Source of the DNA: DTU013 sp964490975 | GTDB taxonomy: Bacteria > Bacillota > Clostridia > Acetivibrionales > DTU013 | Direction of reading: 5' to 3' | DNA: 64,000 nucleotides | NCBI GenBank assembly: GCA_964490975.1 | Contig: CAZBEQ010000002.1 | Location: forward strand, 1 to 64,000 | Shown here: positions 9,279 through 19,015 of the stretch, piece after piece | How positions within the stretch are numbered: position 1 is the first letter of the stretch | Layout of the letters: the number at the start of each line of letters is the position of its first letter | Translations under genes and position numbers: made by a program | Notes under the pieces: generated by a model | The model's input: the letters and a program-made list of their open reading frames with translations, nothing else | Told to the model about the DNA's origin: nothing | The model's database searches: none

Positions 9279-10175
9279 TCAATGTTCAGTCATACTTCTC
9301 AAGTAGAAAAGTTCCCTTACCTTGGAAGCATCCATGAAACGCGATACGATTTCCCCAATCTTGCGCGTCCCAAAAAAACTCACAGGAAGCTCTAGAACGT
9401 GTCTGTAATAACCCAGTATAAGCAATATATCTAGCTTCTGGCTAAGGTATAAAAGAAGTTGCGTTCTGAATCCATTCAATAGCACCTTAAAAATGTTCAG
9501 TATTACTACCCCGATTGATATTACAAGAAGAGTAGTTTTCAGGTTATATAGAATTATGTCGTCCATTAAGAGTTTAAAATAAAAAGAACCGAGTATACCG
9601 AGCAGGGTATATGTCAGCGACGCAAGAAATATATTCAAGAGCAGCCTTTTCTGGGGCACCAGTAGATATAAGAAACGTGCAAAAATTCCTTTTGTTTCGT
9701 TACCTTTTTAAATTGCACTGTAGGTACCATCAATATTAACACTCCGGTCCAAATCTTAAAGAATTCTTCCGGTGTATATTTAACAATTACCTTGCCTGGA
9801 TCTGCAATAATGACCTCCATTTTTTTGATGGAATGTATCACAACGTAATACAAAAGAGAACCATCTACAATGACATGCGCAATAGCAGGTAGCGGAATTT
9901 GGCTAAAAACTCCCCATATTTCCTTTAACGCCCTTGGCTGTAAACCCTAGCCTTTCTGCTGCTTTAATTACACCATATGTATTAGTCCCCTGCTTGTCCG
10001 TACCGACAATCTCGCGTATTCTACTTATGGGTAATTTAAACCCGTATTGTTTTGAAATAGTTGCCAGACATGCTGCAGCACAGTCTGTTATATCATGTTG
10101 CTTAATACAGATATAGTGTATAAAAACTCCTTTGCGTCCTAGAGTAGCAAGTTTTCTAGATACAAGCTTAAACAC
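9279..10175 (-). pseudogene. Decayed C39-peptidase bacteriocin-type ABC transporter
   Basis: Three fragments in different frames read as one protein. The first (10175-9903) is a C39 peptidase start with the catalytic cysteine in QHDITDCAAACLATI. The second (about 9853-9690) continues the peptidase with VIHS and IIADPGK (His and Asp of the triad) and ends ILMVPTVQFKK. The third (9659-9279) is the beginning of the ABC transmembrane domain (FYFKLLMDDII; FFGTRKIGEIVSRF). The gene then stops; the remaining membrane segments and the whole ATPase domain are missing. Such proteins cleave double-glycine leaders and export bacteriocins or RiPPs. It cannot function here. Confidence 0.85.
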
Positions 10176-10204
10176 GTTTGGATTACCTCTTCTAGCGATA
10201 TATT

Positions 10205-10522
10205 TTATTGATGTTGGTAAAGGAAGATAAAAAGAATAACTGTAAACATTATTAAGCCTACAACAGATATTGTAGCTATTGTATCATTCCATTTAGTAGT
10301 ATAAGTTTTATTTTTCGCTAAATATATTGTTGATACTGATATACTAATAAGAAAAATAAGTATTATGTCTAATGAGTTTTCTTTACGAAAAAGGAAATTG
10401 TATATATAGTCTAATAACAATAACACAACCAAAACTTTATATCCTAGTATCTGGCTATGCTGAATAAATGAATTTACCTGTTCGTTTCTTCCAATTTTAC
10501 TGCCTTTTAATAAGTCAAACAT
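10205..10522 (-). CDS. Small membrane protein next to the bacteriocin-transporter remnant
   Basis: 105 residues with three predicted membrane helices (around 32-47, 55-70 and 85-103). The ATG at 10522 is chosen because GGAGGAGG lies just before it; an earlier in-frame ATG at 10537 overlaps that site. It lies 29 bases upstream of the decayed C39 transporter on the same strand, so it probably belonged to the same locus, perhaps as an accessory or immunity-like protein. No family is recognised. Confidence 0.6.
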   Translation of the reverse strand: MFDLLKGSKIGRNEQVNSFIQHSQILGYKVLVVLLLLDYIYNFLFRKENSLDIILIFLISISVSTIYLAKNKTYTTKWNDTIATISVVGLIMFTVILFIFLYQHQ

Positions 10523-11470
10523 TTTTACCTCCTCCATAGAGTTAACTACCTAGAAGCTTAATTAAAATAATGTTATGGCTCAAGCTTTTCTGCAGTAAAT
10601 TTTGTATTTTTGACAAGATAGTCTTCATAGCTTCAGACAGAATAAATGGCAGTTATAGACGCATAAAAAATAATGAAACGCTCTTTATTCATTGTTTTTT
10701 ATGCGTAATCCAGGGGTTTGGGGGTGGAAGACCTCCAAAGTCTTATTATTGGTATCTTGTCTAAAAAAATCACTTTTCTGCAAAAGTCTTGTCCAATTCC
10801 CTGCCAAATAGCATGTCTCGCAACAAAATTACAACTTAGAGCCATTGTATTAGTCATCTAGAATGACCTCCTCATCAAAAATTTACTGCATCTATACTTA
10901 AATCAAAAATAGATTCTGCGCACAAACCTATAACTGGCCTTAAGTATATCTTACAATATATATTAATTGCCTTAAGCAATTAATCAAGATTTGGATGGGA
11001 TATAGTATCAATATTTCTTATACATTAATTGCTTGCTTCATCACCGTATCTACGCTCTTTCCTATTTATTTCCTTATATAACAATTGTATTATATGAGAA
11101 GATATGATTCAATTAGAACTCATCGCAGAATCTCTCAATAATCTACATCTTACCCTATAAAAGCATGCATTTTAGGCTTTATATGCAAAAATGAAGTAAA
11201 GCAAATGTATCAAGAAATTAAGAAGTAATCATACTTTTAATTATTTAGAATAGTTTCTTTGTTAACTTCGAATATTTCATACGTATATAGTAAATACAAA
11301 TTATCCCTGATCTCAACTAATAAGACTCGCGGCATGATCACGCTTGAGTACAAATACATCAAGAATAGTTGGAATTTGGGAATGCAAATGTTAAGATATC
11401 ATGGTAAGGGGTTGAAGTTTAATAAAGCTCTTAACTGATTTCACAAATTCTAAAGACTTCCTCCCCATAA
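10523..11470. other. Long non-coding, AT-rich stretch with two palindromes
   Basis: No credible gene was found in about 950 bases. A 19-bp inverted repeat with one wobble position (10659-10677 and 10688-10706, ten-base loop) forms a strong hairpin. A second palindrome (10963-10983, arms TTAATTGC/GCAATTAA) lies further on. The stretch is probably the eroded remainder of the bacteriocin locus. Confidence 0.45.
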
Positions 11471-12091
11471 CTACTCCTTCTTTGTCTTTGAATTTTCTAT
11501 CCCAACAACTAAAATATCTATTTGCTTTTCAAGGTTCTCCATAACCTTCTCAACCGTATATGCCGAGTACACATATTCGCGAAGGTGAAAATAAAACATG
11601 TTGAAAAGAAGCATGGAAAGAATCCTTTCATCAACAGATTCCCTAATATAACTTTTTTCTTTCATCAGTACTATCATTTTCTTGATCTGCAGGCACAAAT
11701 TTTCAAAATACTTCCAAAGTTCTCCTTCTACGTTTATAACATCAACTTTGACGGCTACATCGGCAAGAAATTTAATCCAGAGCTCCTTATCAAAAAAGGT
11801 AAAAACCTTTGAATACTCTTTAAACAAGGCACTAAAACAGCCCAGCAGGTTAGATGAAGCTTTCTCTGCTATCGGCTCTCCACATTCAAGGATATAAGCT
11901 ATTTCATTTTTAAAAAGATTAATCAGGATATCATTTTTTGATGGGAAGTAATTGTACAGTGTACCTACAGCAAGACCGCAATTCACGGCAATTTGCTGCA
12001 TTGAAGTCTTATCAAAGCCATTGGTTTTTATTAAACACCTCGCTCTTTCAAGTATTATTTTTTCTCTTTGCAGCCTTTTGTCAGAATTCAC
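11471..12091 (-). CDS. TetR/AcrR-family transcriptional regulator
   Basis: 206 residues. The N-terminal 60 residues are a TetR DNA-binding domain (ILERARCLIKTNGFDKTSMQQIA, then VGTLYNYFPSKNDIL, split here by the turn), and the rest is a helical ligand-binding domain with no conserved signature. TetR proteins repress a neighbouring efflux or metabolic gene until a ligand binds. The divergent gene expected at 12282 is cut to 29 codons, so the regulator may have lost its original target. Confidence 0.9.
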   Translation of the reverse strand: MNSDKRLQREKIILERARCLIKTNGFDKTSMQQIAVNCGLAVGTLYNYFPSKNDILINLFKNEIAYILECGEPIAEKASSNLLGCFSALFKEYSKVFTFFDKELWIKFLADVAVKVDVINVEGELWKYFENLCLQIKKMIVLMKEKSYIRESVDERILSMLLFNMFYFHLREYVYSAYTVEKVMENLEKQIDILVVGIENSKTKKE

Positions 12092-12139
12092 AGATTAACT
12101 CCTTAAGTAATTTTATGAATTTACCCATACTTAATCCAT

Positions 12140-12175
12140 ATATGAATTTCATCACCATATATTCATATTTGTCAA
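12140..12175 (-). promoter_or_regulatory. Putative TetR promoter and operator
   Basis: On the minus strand TTGACA (12170-12175) precedes an inverted repeat ATATGAAT...ATTCATAT (12140-12147 and 12161-12168) that covers the promoter of the TetR gene. This placement fits autorepression. No good -10 hexamer was found at the standard spacing. Confidence 0.45.
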
Positions 12176-12281
12176 TGCACTATCTTAATAGAGGTAGACT
12201 CAACAATTATCAATTAGCCCTTGCAGCCTATTGACAAAAGCGGCAGGATAGGCGAAGTATATTATATGGGGGGAGATTATT

Positions 12282-12371
12282 ATGAATTCATTTAAGAAAT
12301 TTAACTTTCTGCTATATAGCTATTCTTATGTATTTTGCCGAAAGGCTAATAAGGGAATTATTCAAGCCTGA
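12282..12371 (+). pseudogene. Truncated start of the gene divergent from tetR
   Basis: A very strong ribosome site (GGGGGGAG) precedes an ATG at 12282. The ORF encodes 29 residues beginning MNSFKKFNFLLYSYS, and its last codons run into the GGGGTCAGGC repeat element (12348-12376), where it stops. This looks like the start of a gene, probably the TetR target, whose remainder was replaced when the repeat or the rearrangement arose. A genuine short peptide cannot be excluded. Confidence 0.45.
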
Positions 12372-12376
12372 CCCCG
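12348..12376. repeat. Single arm of the GGGGTCAGGC repeat element
   Basis: The 28-base core AATAAGGG...CCTGACCCC is identical to one arm of the palindrome at 20174-20244. It supplies the stop codon and the last three codons (Gly-Gln-Ala) of the giant kinase gene on the minus strand. The sequence resembles REP-like elements associated with Y1 (RAYT) transposases; that assignment is from memory of such motifs. Confidence 0.75.
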
Positions 12377-15300
12377 TATATAATCAACCTTGAAATACTC
12401 CTCATCCAGCTTGGTATCCCTTGATAAGTTCACTAAACACTTCTTCATATCATCACTGGTACTTATCGGCTTTGTCAGCTGGAAATGGGCTGCACAGTTT
12501 CTCCCGTTCTCTTTTGCGCAATACAAAGCGTAGTCGCTGATATTTATCATCTGTTCAAGGCTCAAAAATGCAGGGTCGGATATGTCCAGAGGCATCAGCG
12601 CGCATCCGATCGAGCAGGTCTTGGATATTATTTTATCATCGGAAATCGTCACATATGTTTCACTTATTGCTTCCAGAATTTTTTGGCAAAACCTTTCCAG
12701 GTATTGCGGCTTAGTATTATAAAGTATGATGAGGAATTCCTCTCCACCCCAGCGCACAATGAAGTCATCAGCTCTTACCATTTTTCTCAGCGTATTGGAT
12801 ATTGCAACTAAAACGTTATCACCGACTGAATGGCTATATGTGTCATTGACCTCTTTAAAATGGTCGATATCAAGCAAACAAACTCCAATTGCATTATCCT
12901 CTATCGACACGTTTCTCTTCTCAGCACCAGTCAATAATCTCCTTTTCATCTGAATAAATTGAAATGTTTTGTCATTTATGAACTCAAACGTAAACCTTCT
13001 ATTATGCAGGTGGGTCAAAGGGTCATGGAATGACAGCTCCTTCAGCTTCTCATTGGCGCTGTTCAACTGAATAGTTCTGTCTCTGACCTTCTCCTCCATT
13101 TTTACGTAAAGCAAAGCATTTTCGATTGAAATGGCTGCCTGGGAAGAGAGTATCTTTAATAACTCCAGCCTTTCCGAGGTAAATACGCCGTCAGAAAGAT
13201 TATTCTCCAGGTATACCACACCTTTGAGAGTGTTCCGATAAATAACCGGCATGCATAACAGCGACTTGATCCGGCTTTCCATAATATAAGCATTGTCCTT
13301 ATAATTTATGTCCTTACAGGCATTATGGATAACTACAGTTTCTCTTGTTCGGGTAGCGTACTGTACGATTTCCGGACAAAGCTCCCTGCTTTGGGCAAAG
13401 GGAAGCGACTGCAGGACTTGAAGCTGATTGGAATCGACGTCCTGTACCGCTTCGATGTAGAACTGGCCGTCAGCTTCGTTCCGAAGCAGCAGACATCCTC
13501 GTTGAGCACCTGCATTTTCTATTATAGTCCGGATCAATATCGTCAAAAGCTTTTCGATCTTGATCTCACTTGAGATAGCCTGCGTAGCTTTCAATATCGA
13601 AATCATATCGATCAAATTATGAGTTGTTGAAGATAGTGTCCCTTTTGCACCGGTCATAGCTTCATCGGACATAAAATAGTTGGGATATTGCTTTTTCAGC
13701 TGCGCTACCTTTCGATAGCCTCCCCATTGCCTGTAAAGATATTCGGCTTCCCTAATATAAGCTTTTCCCGCGGTTTCATTTCCCCTGTCAAGCCATAACC
13801 TTCCGTATAATTCATTGACTAACGCTTTAAATTGAATGAAATCATTGTTACCTATAGTATCCAGTGCCTTTTCGAATAGACCGACGATAGTATCCAGCGA
13901 TTCATTTTCAATAATAGCTGTTTGTGCAGTAAGCAGATAGTATTTATGCGCGAAGTTTTCAGGGCAGTTTTCCGCCCAGATTTTCATTCTCTGCTGTATA
14001 TCAGCCAAGGTTTCTTTAATAACGGACTTTTCTTCATCAGTTGCTGTCTGCCATTTATCTATAAGTATAAGCGCCCTGAATAAGTAGTGGTCGGGGATTC
14101 GAAAATCAGATAGTCTGGCGTAGATAAGCTCATCCGCCATATTGTTCCACTTTTCAGCAGCTTCCATATTACCTAATATAATATTTTCATAGGCATTGTA
14201 TTGAAAAAATCTGCATAGAAAAGCCTGATCCCTTGTATTTTCGATGTTTACCAGCATTTCATGGTCTTCCTTTTCAAAGGCTGTTCCATCCTCTTTCTCC
14301 GGTACCGTTTGAAACTTTTTGATGGCATGATTCACAATTTTAGCCATAAGCAACGGCAAGGCAGTTTTAGTTCTGTCAAGAACTGCTATTGCGCTTTCCG
14401 TTTCCTGTTTCAATTCTGTCAGGTTTTTACCGACCCACATCAATAAGTGGACCTTATGGGACAGAGCATAGGAAGCATGCTGTATATCACCTGTCTCCAA
14501 ACCGCTTCGATAGGCCATGTCATAATATCTGAGATTCTCCGAATAATGAGCCCTCCAGTGAGAGCTTAACGTTAAACCGAAATAAACAGCAGACTTAAGG
14601 GCTTCGGCATTATATTTGTTAAGTAGTGTAAATGCAACCTTCCCAATTCTGTAACTGGTTTGATAATCCCTGAACATGGTTACCAAAACAACGCCACAAT
14701 CGGTAAAACACTTGCACGATAGCAGTGAGGTTCCATATGTGCAGGTCATTTCAAACATCGTCAACGATGCCAGCATGTATAGTGGAGGATTTATTTGATG
14801 CGCTGGAGGAAGCATCTGGTAAATCAGCTGCATAACCATGATTTTATCCGGAGCCTCCATTTCAGGCAGATTTACCAGTTCCTCCACAGGCGTTTTTGCA
14901 AGAAAGTCCTGCATTTTCATAACGCCTTCCTGGATTTTCACCCTAATTTCCTGTTCATTTTTGGGCAGAGATAAATCAAATAATAACAGGCATTGTCGTA
15001 TTTCTTCAATTGCATCAAATGGCCTGCCCTGAAACTCAAGTATCTGTGCTTTGATATTAGAGACCGCGCCCCTGTCGATATTTGTCGCTGCAAGTCGTGA
15101 CAGCTGTTCGCAAAGCCCGTCTGCCTTTAGTAAATCACCGGATAACAAGGCACAGGTTGCATGCTCCAATTTTAATTTGATCAGATTCCCGGGGATTTTC
15201 GCCCACTCTTCCTCTGTTATCAAGCCTTCAGCAGTGTCAAAATAACTTGCAGCAACCCTGAAAGCGCCCGACTTTCTTGCTCTGTTCCCGGCAAATGCAT

Positions 15301-17569
15301 TAAGATAGGCTATTTCACCCCGTTCAGTTCCCTCCGTGATCAAAGACCTGCCGATATTCAAATGACTTACAAGATTAAAAATTGAATCTGTTCGGTTTGT
15401 CTCCTTGAAGGCTTTCAGATATTCACGCCCTATTGATAAATGGATTTCACAATTTTCATTTTCAGGTATCAGGGACTGCACAGCTTGTCGAATACGGTCG
15501 TGTGCAAAGCATAGTGTTACATCAAAATCATGTGAGCCCTTTATGCCCACTTGAGCTTTTATCAAACGATAGTTATTGTTCAAAGGAAGAATTATCTCTT
15601 TTTCGATAGCGATCCACAAGTCCCTGCCAAGCGCCTCAACGGATTTTTTACTGATCTGTGAAATCATTGCCATACTAAACTGATTACCAATGCATGCAGC
15701 CAGCTTGAGTATATCAAGGGTATCTGCCGGCAGTAATTCAAGGTCCTTTACAAGGAACTCAACCACATTGTCACTGATTTCTACAGCTTCAACCTTTTTG
15801 AGATCATATTCCCATCGTCCCTTTTCCGGCAGGAAGGTAAAAGCTCCCTGGATGTACAATGTGTTCATTAGCTTGTTAATAAAAAACGGGTTACCCTTTG
15901 TCTTGGACATAATAATTTCGGTCAGGGGCTTAACATCATCCGGTCCGCAATGAATGGTGTCCGATATCAAAAGGTTTACTGCGTCTGGTTCCAATGGTTT
16001 AAGTGTTACGTGGCAGTATGGAGTATTGAAGCCCTGTTGAATATTTCCCAGGTCTTTGAACAACTGAAGCAAAGGGTGCCCTTCATACAACTCATTGTCC
16101 CTGTATGCTCCGATCAAATATATATGCTCCGCATCGCCTGCTCCAAGTATGTATTTGAGTAATTCCAAGGTAGACGCGTCACTCCATTGCAAATCGTTAA
16201 GAAAAACCACCAGCGGATGCTCATGATCTGCAAAAGCCTTGATAAATTCAAGAAAAACTATCTGAAAACGATTTTGAGCCTCAAGCGGATTGAGCTCGGC
16301 CACCTTTGGCTGAGGCCCCATTATTTGCTCCAGCTCAGGGATAATATCCAGGATGACCTGTCCATTGCTCCCCAACGCATCCATGAGGCGTAATTTCCAA
16401 TTGTCCAGATTGCTTTGGCTTTCAGCAAGCAACTGCTTTATCATTGCCCTAAATGCTTGTATCATAGCATAATATGGGATCTTACATTCCAACTGGTTAC
16501 ACTTCCCGGAAATGAAATATCCCTTTTTATCATTTACATTCTTGCGCAGCTCCTGAATCAATGAGGTTTTCCCCATCCCGGGAAAACCGCCTACCATTAA
16601 AAGCTCACAATGACCTTTGGCTGCTTTTTCAAAGCCATCCAGCATTATTCGAATTTCCTCTTCTCTCCCATACAACCTGTGCGGGATCTCAAATCTATCC
16701 GGAACATCTACTTCCCCAGGTATAAATCCTACGATTTCCCTTTCTTCGCCAAGCATTTGCAGGCAGTATTCCAAGTCCATTTTTACCCCTAATGCCGACT
16801 GGTACCTTTCTTCAGCTGTTTTTAAAATCATTTTCATGATTATTTGTGAAAGGGCCTCCGGGATTTCTGGATTTATTTCCTTTGGTGAAATTGGAGTTTT
16901 CGCTATATGGCCGTATACGATCTCCGATTCGTCATCACCTGTGAAGGGTAGCTGTCCGGTAAATACTTCGTAAAAGGTGATACCAAGAGAATAAAGGTCG
17001 GATCTGTAATCGATCGGCCTGCATGTTCTGCCGGTTTGTTCAGGAGAAATGTAATTCAGAGTTCCTTCCAGGATATTCGGATCTATGCTTTGAGACGCTT
17101 CTCTGATCAATTCAGCTGAAATACTGAAATCAATGATCTTTACATTATTGGTCTTATAATTCCAGATAAAGTTGGCTGGATTCACATCCTTGTGGATAAT
17201 GCCCTGTTGATGTACCTGATGCAGTGATTGTGCCATTTGTATTGCCAGCGACAACTTCTCAGTTATTCCGACCTTAATGGACTTCAGAACACTGGCAACC
17301 GATTCCCCTCCAATATCCTCCATAATGATAGCAAGGCTGTTATTGCACTTTATTATGGAATACACCTTCATTATCCCATCGCCGAACAACTCATCCATGA
17401 TTTCATACTCTCGCGCGAAAGCGGATAATTCTCTGGATGACGGGTACTCTCTATTTAGTAGCTTGATTATGACGGGACAGTTATCCGAATTACGGATGCC
17501 CCGGTATATTGTCGAATCGCCGTTCTTGAAAATTACCTCTTTGACCTTGTAATCAGCCAAATTAAGCAT
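12362..17569 (-). CDS. Giant Ser/Thr kinase - STAND ATPase - GAF - GGDEF signalling protein
   Basis: 1735 residues. Residues 1-270 form a protein kinase (IIK lysine; catalytic loop IIHKDVNPANF; DFS in place of DFG). About 295-560 form an AAA/STAND ATPase with Walker A GFPGMGKTS and Walker B VVFLNDLQWSD. About 600-1340 is a long helical, TPR-like region. About 1370-1530 is a GAF domain, then a short coiled coil. About 1560-1710 is a diguanylate cyclase with intact GGEEF and an inhibitory RxxD site (RADD) five residues before it. Related proteins in other phyla end in a histidine kinase. The protein probably turns an unknown signal into cyclic-di-GMP, with the kinase domain modulating or targeting a partner. 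No membrane helix is seen. The extreme C-terminus is altered by a repeat insertion. Confidence 0.9.
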   Translation of the reverse strand: MLNLADYKVKEVIFKNGDSTIYRGIRNSDNCPVIIKLLNREYPSSRELSAFAREYEIMDELFGDGIMKVYSIIKCNNSLAIIMEDIGGESVASVLKSIKVGITEKLSLAIQMAQSLHQVHQQGIIHKDVNPANFIWNYKTNNVKIIDFSISAELIREASQSIDPNILEGTLNYISPEQTGRTCRPIDYRSDLYSLGITFYEVFTGQLPFTGDDESEIVYGHIAKTPISPKEINPEIPEALSQIIMKMILKTAEERYQSALGVKMDLEYCLQMLGEEREIVGFIPGEVDVPDRFEIPHRLYGREEEIRIMLDGFEKAAKGHCELLMVGGFPGMGKTSLIQELRKNVNDKKGYFISGKCNQLECKIPYYAMIQAFRAMIKQLLAESQSNLDNWKLRLMDALGSNGQVILDIIPELEQIMGPQPKVAELNPLEAQNRFQIVFLEFIKAFADHEHPLVVFLNDLQWSDASTLELLKYILGAGDAEHIYLIGAYRDNELYEGHPLLQLFKDLGNIQQGFNTPYCHVTLKPLEPDAVNLLISDTIHCGPDDVKPLTEIIMSKTKGNPFFINKLMNTLYIQGAFTFLPEKGRWEYDLKKVEAVEISDNVVEFLVKDLELLPADTLDILKLAACIGNQFSMAMISQISKKSVEALGRDLWIAIEKEIILPLNNNYRLIKAQVGIKGSHDFDVTLCFAHDRIRQAVQSLIPENENCEIHLSIGREYLKAFKETNRTDSIFNLVSHLNIGRSLITEGTERGEIAYLNAFAGNRARKSGAFRVAASYFDTAEGLITEEEWAKIPGNLIKLKLEHATCALLSGDLLKADGLCEQLSRLAATNIDRGAVSNIKAQILEFQGRPFDAIEEIRQCLLLFDLSLPKNEQEIRVKIQEGVMKMQDFLAKTPVEELVNLPEMEAPDKIMVMQLIYQMLPPAHQINPPLYMLASLTMFEMTCTYGTSLLSCKCFTDCGVVLVTMFRDYQTSYRIGKVAFTLLNKYNAEALKSAVYFGLTLSSHWRAHYSENLRYYDMAYRSGLETGDIQHASYALSHKVHLLMWVGKNLTELKQETESAIAVLDRTKTALPLLMAKIVNHAIKKFQTVPEKEDGTAFEKEDHEMLVNIENTRDQAFLCRFFQYNAYENIILGNMEAAEKWNNMADELIYARLSDFRIPDHYLFRALILIDKWQTATDEEKSVIKETLADIQQRMKIWAENCPENFAHKYYLLTAQTAIIENESLDTIVGLFEKALDTIGNNDFIQFKALVNELYGRLWLDRGNETAGKAYIREAEYLYRQWGGYRKVAQLKKQYPNYFMSDEAMTGAKGTLSSTTHNLIDMISILKATQAISSEIKIEKLLTILIRTIIENAGAQRGCLLLRNEADGQFYIEAVQDVDSNQLQVLQSLPFAQSRELCPEIVQYATRTRETVVIHNACKDINYKDNAYIMESRIKSLLCMPVIYRNTLKGVVYLENNLSDGVFTSERLELLKILSSQAAISIENALLYVKMEEKVRDRTIQLNSANEKLKELSFHDPLTHLHNRRFTFEFINDKTFQFIQMKRRLLTGAEKRNVSIEDNAIGVCLLDIDHFKEVNDTYSHSVGDNVLVAISNTLRKMVRADDFIVRWGGEEFLIILYNTKPQYLERFCQKILEAISETYVTISDDKIISKTCSIGCALMPLDISDPAFLSLEQMINISDYALYCAKENGRNCAAHFQLTKPISTSDDMKKCLVNLSRDTKLDEEYFKVDYIRGQA

Positions 17570-17733
17570 ATAAAGCCTCCGTTAGGATCATATCAGGCAA
17601 CGCTCTGCTTTATTCATCTGAATTAATAGAAATTCTCTTATCGATTGTTAGTTTCTTCTAATATTTAGTATAACATAAAATAAGCAAGTCATAACAGTTC
17701 ATTATGTTAAGAAATGTATATACTTAGTCTGCT

Positions 17734-17870
17734 TTATGCCCGTATATATTTAATTCTGAAATACTCTTCATCCAGCTTGGTATCTCTGGATAAATCCACT
17801 AAATACCTCTAAAGATAATCATTGGCGCCAATCGGCTTTGCAAGATCTTCACTGCCGTAAAGCCTTACAC
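17734..17870 (-). pseudogene. Remnant of a second copy of the giant kinase C-terminus
   Basis: Read on the minus strand this segment translates as AKPIGANDYL, stop, then RYLVDLSRDTKLDEEYF and IKYIRA, stop at 17734. This closely matches the last 35 residues of the giant kinase (TKPISTSDDMKKCLVNL, SRDTKLDEEYF, DYIR). An internal stop and missing upstream sequence show it is a dead fragment. It lies just upstream of the intact gene, consistent with a tandem duplication followed by loss. Confidence 0.8.
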
Positions 17871-17889
17871 TTCTGTCCTTGTCCTGTTC

Positions 17890-18072
17890 CTATGCTTCCT
17901 GGATCGCCCTCATTGGGCAAAACATAATGCACTTTTTACATTTAATGCATTTATCCTGATCTATTGTGGGCAAACCATATCCATTCTGTTTTATTGCACC
18001 CGTAGGACATACTCTAACTGCAGGACATGAATGGTTCTGCGGACATCTGTTTTTATTAACTGTAATATTCAT
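17890..18072 (-). CDS. Small 4Fe-4S ferredoxin
   Basis: 60 residues. The second half has a complete cluster motif CIKCKKCIMFCP (CxxCxxCxxxCP). The first half has a degenerate one (CPQNHSCPAVRVCP) whose cysteine spacing is altered, so one normal [4Fe-4S] cluster is certain and a second is possible. It is a soluble electron carrier; the partner is not evident from neighbours. The gene stands alone between a pseudogene remnant and a peptidase gene. Confidence 0.85.
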   Translation of the reverse strand: MNITVNKNRCPQNHSCPAVRVCPTGAIKQNGYGLPTIDQDKCIKCKKCIMFCPMRAIQEA

Positions 18073-18166
18073 ACTATCACTATCCTTATATTAAGCACAT
18101 AGTACTTTTCATTATCTGATACCCCTATTGGGTATATGAGAATTATAATCTAATGACGTTGCAATG

Positions 18167-18987
18167 TCAATCCTTCAGATACTGTATCCATGCTTTCTCA
18201 AAATCATCCTTTGATATGCCGAAAATGCCCATATAATTATCCGGCGATTTTACCAATTCTATGATCTTATCCATACCATACTTATTCACCATAAAGTCAA
18301 TGATTGTATATGAAAACTCATAACCTTTGATATTTCCAAAGCCGACATTTCCGGCCTTCTCCATTTCGGAAAGTGTAGGAATGTTATTGGCTGAAATGTC
18401 AGTTCTCAAATAATCTTTTACTGCTGTACTGTATTGTTTCGATTCGTATGTAGCCAGTCCTTCCCACAGCCATTTAGACTTGGTACCAAGACCTGACGCG
18501 ACTTTCCTCGTAACAACGTGAACAAATTCATGGACAACAGTTTTCATTAGATCCTGATAAGTATGGGCGCTGCCGGGGTTCAACGGAGAAACCATCCCCA
18601 GCTCGTTATCTCCTCCGGTACCAACGACCCAGTCGGGATACTCCGGGTGCCCTATTGCCTTGTGGAAGCTCGTAACATCAGGATATATGTAAACTCGTAC
18701 CTTTTCGCTGAAATTGACCTTAAAATCTCCCGTTATCTTTGTATAGCTTGCCTCAAGCTCTTTTGACAAACTATCGAGAGCCTTGATGTCACTATCATTT
18801 GAATAATAGTTAAAGTGCTCACTGTTTAACTGCAATTTCAAGCCATAATGTTCCCCAGCCGGTAATTGCACATACCTTTTAAGCTTGTCCAATACACTTT
18901 TGACTTCGCCTCGTCCAGGTCAGCTAGAAATATAAAAGATGAAAATATAATACAGATTATAACAAGTGGTATAAGTTTTTTAAGCAT
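18167..18987 (-). pseudogene. Secreted peptidase MA-family metalloprotease with an N-terminal frameshift
   Basis: The body (18892-18167) has the gluzincin motif HEFVH with the downstream glutamate in LWEGLATYES, as in the peptidase MA family. The signal peptide (MLKKLIPLVIICIIF) lies upstream in another frame, starting at 18987 with GGAGGGGG before it. The two frames join at 18905-18890, where one extra base would restore a continuous protein of about 273 aa. Alternatively translation starts at TTG 18892 and the product is cytoplasmic, but no ribosome site supports that. The break could be a draft error. Confidence 0.7.
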
Positions 18988-19015
18988 AAAGCTACCCCCT
19001 CCGGTTCTATATACT

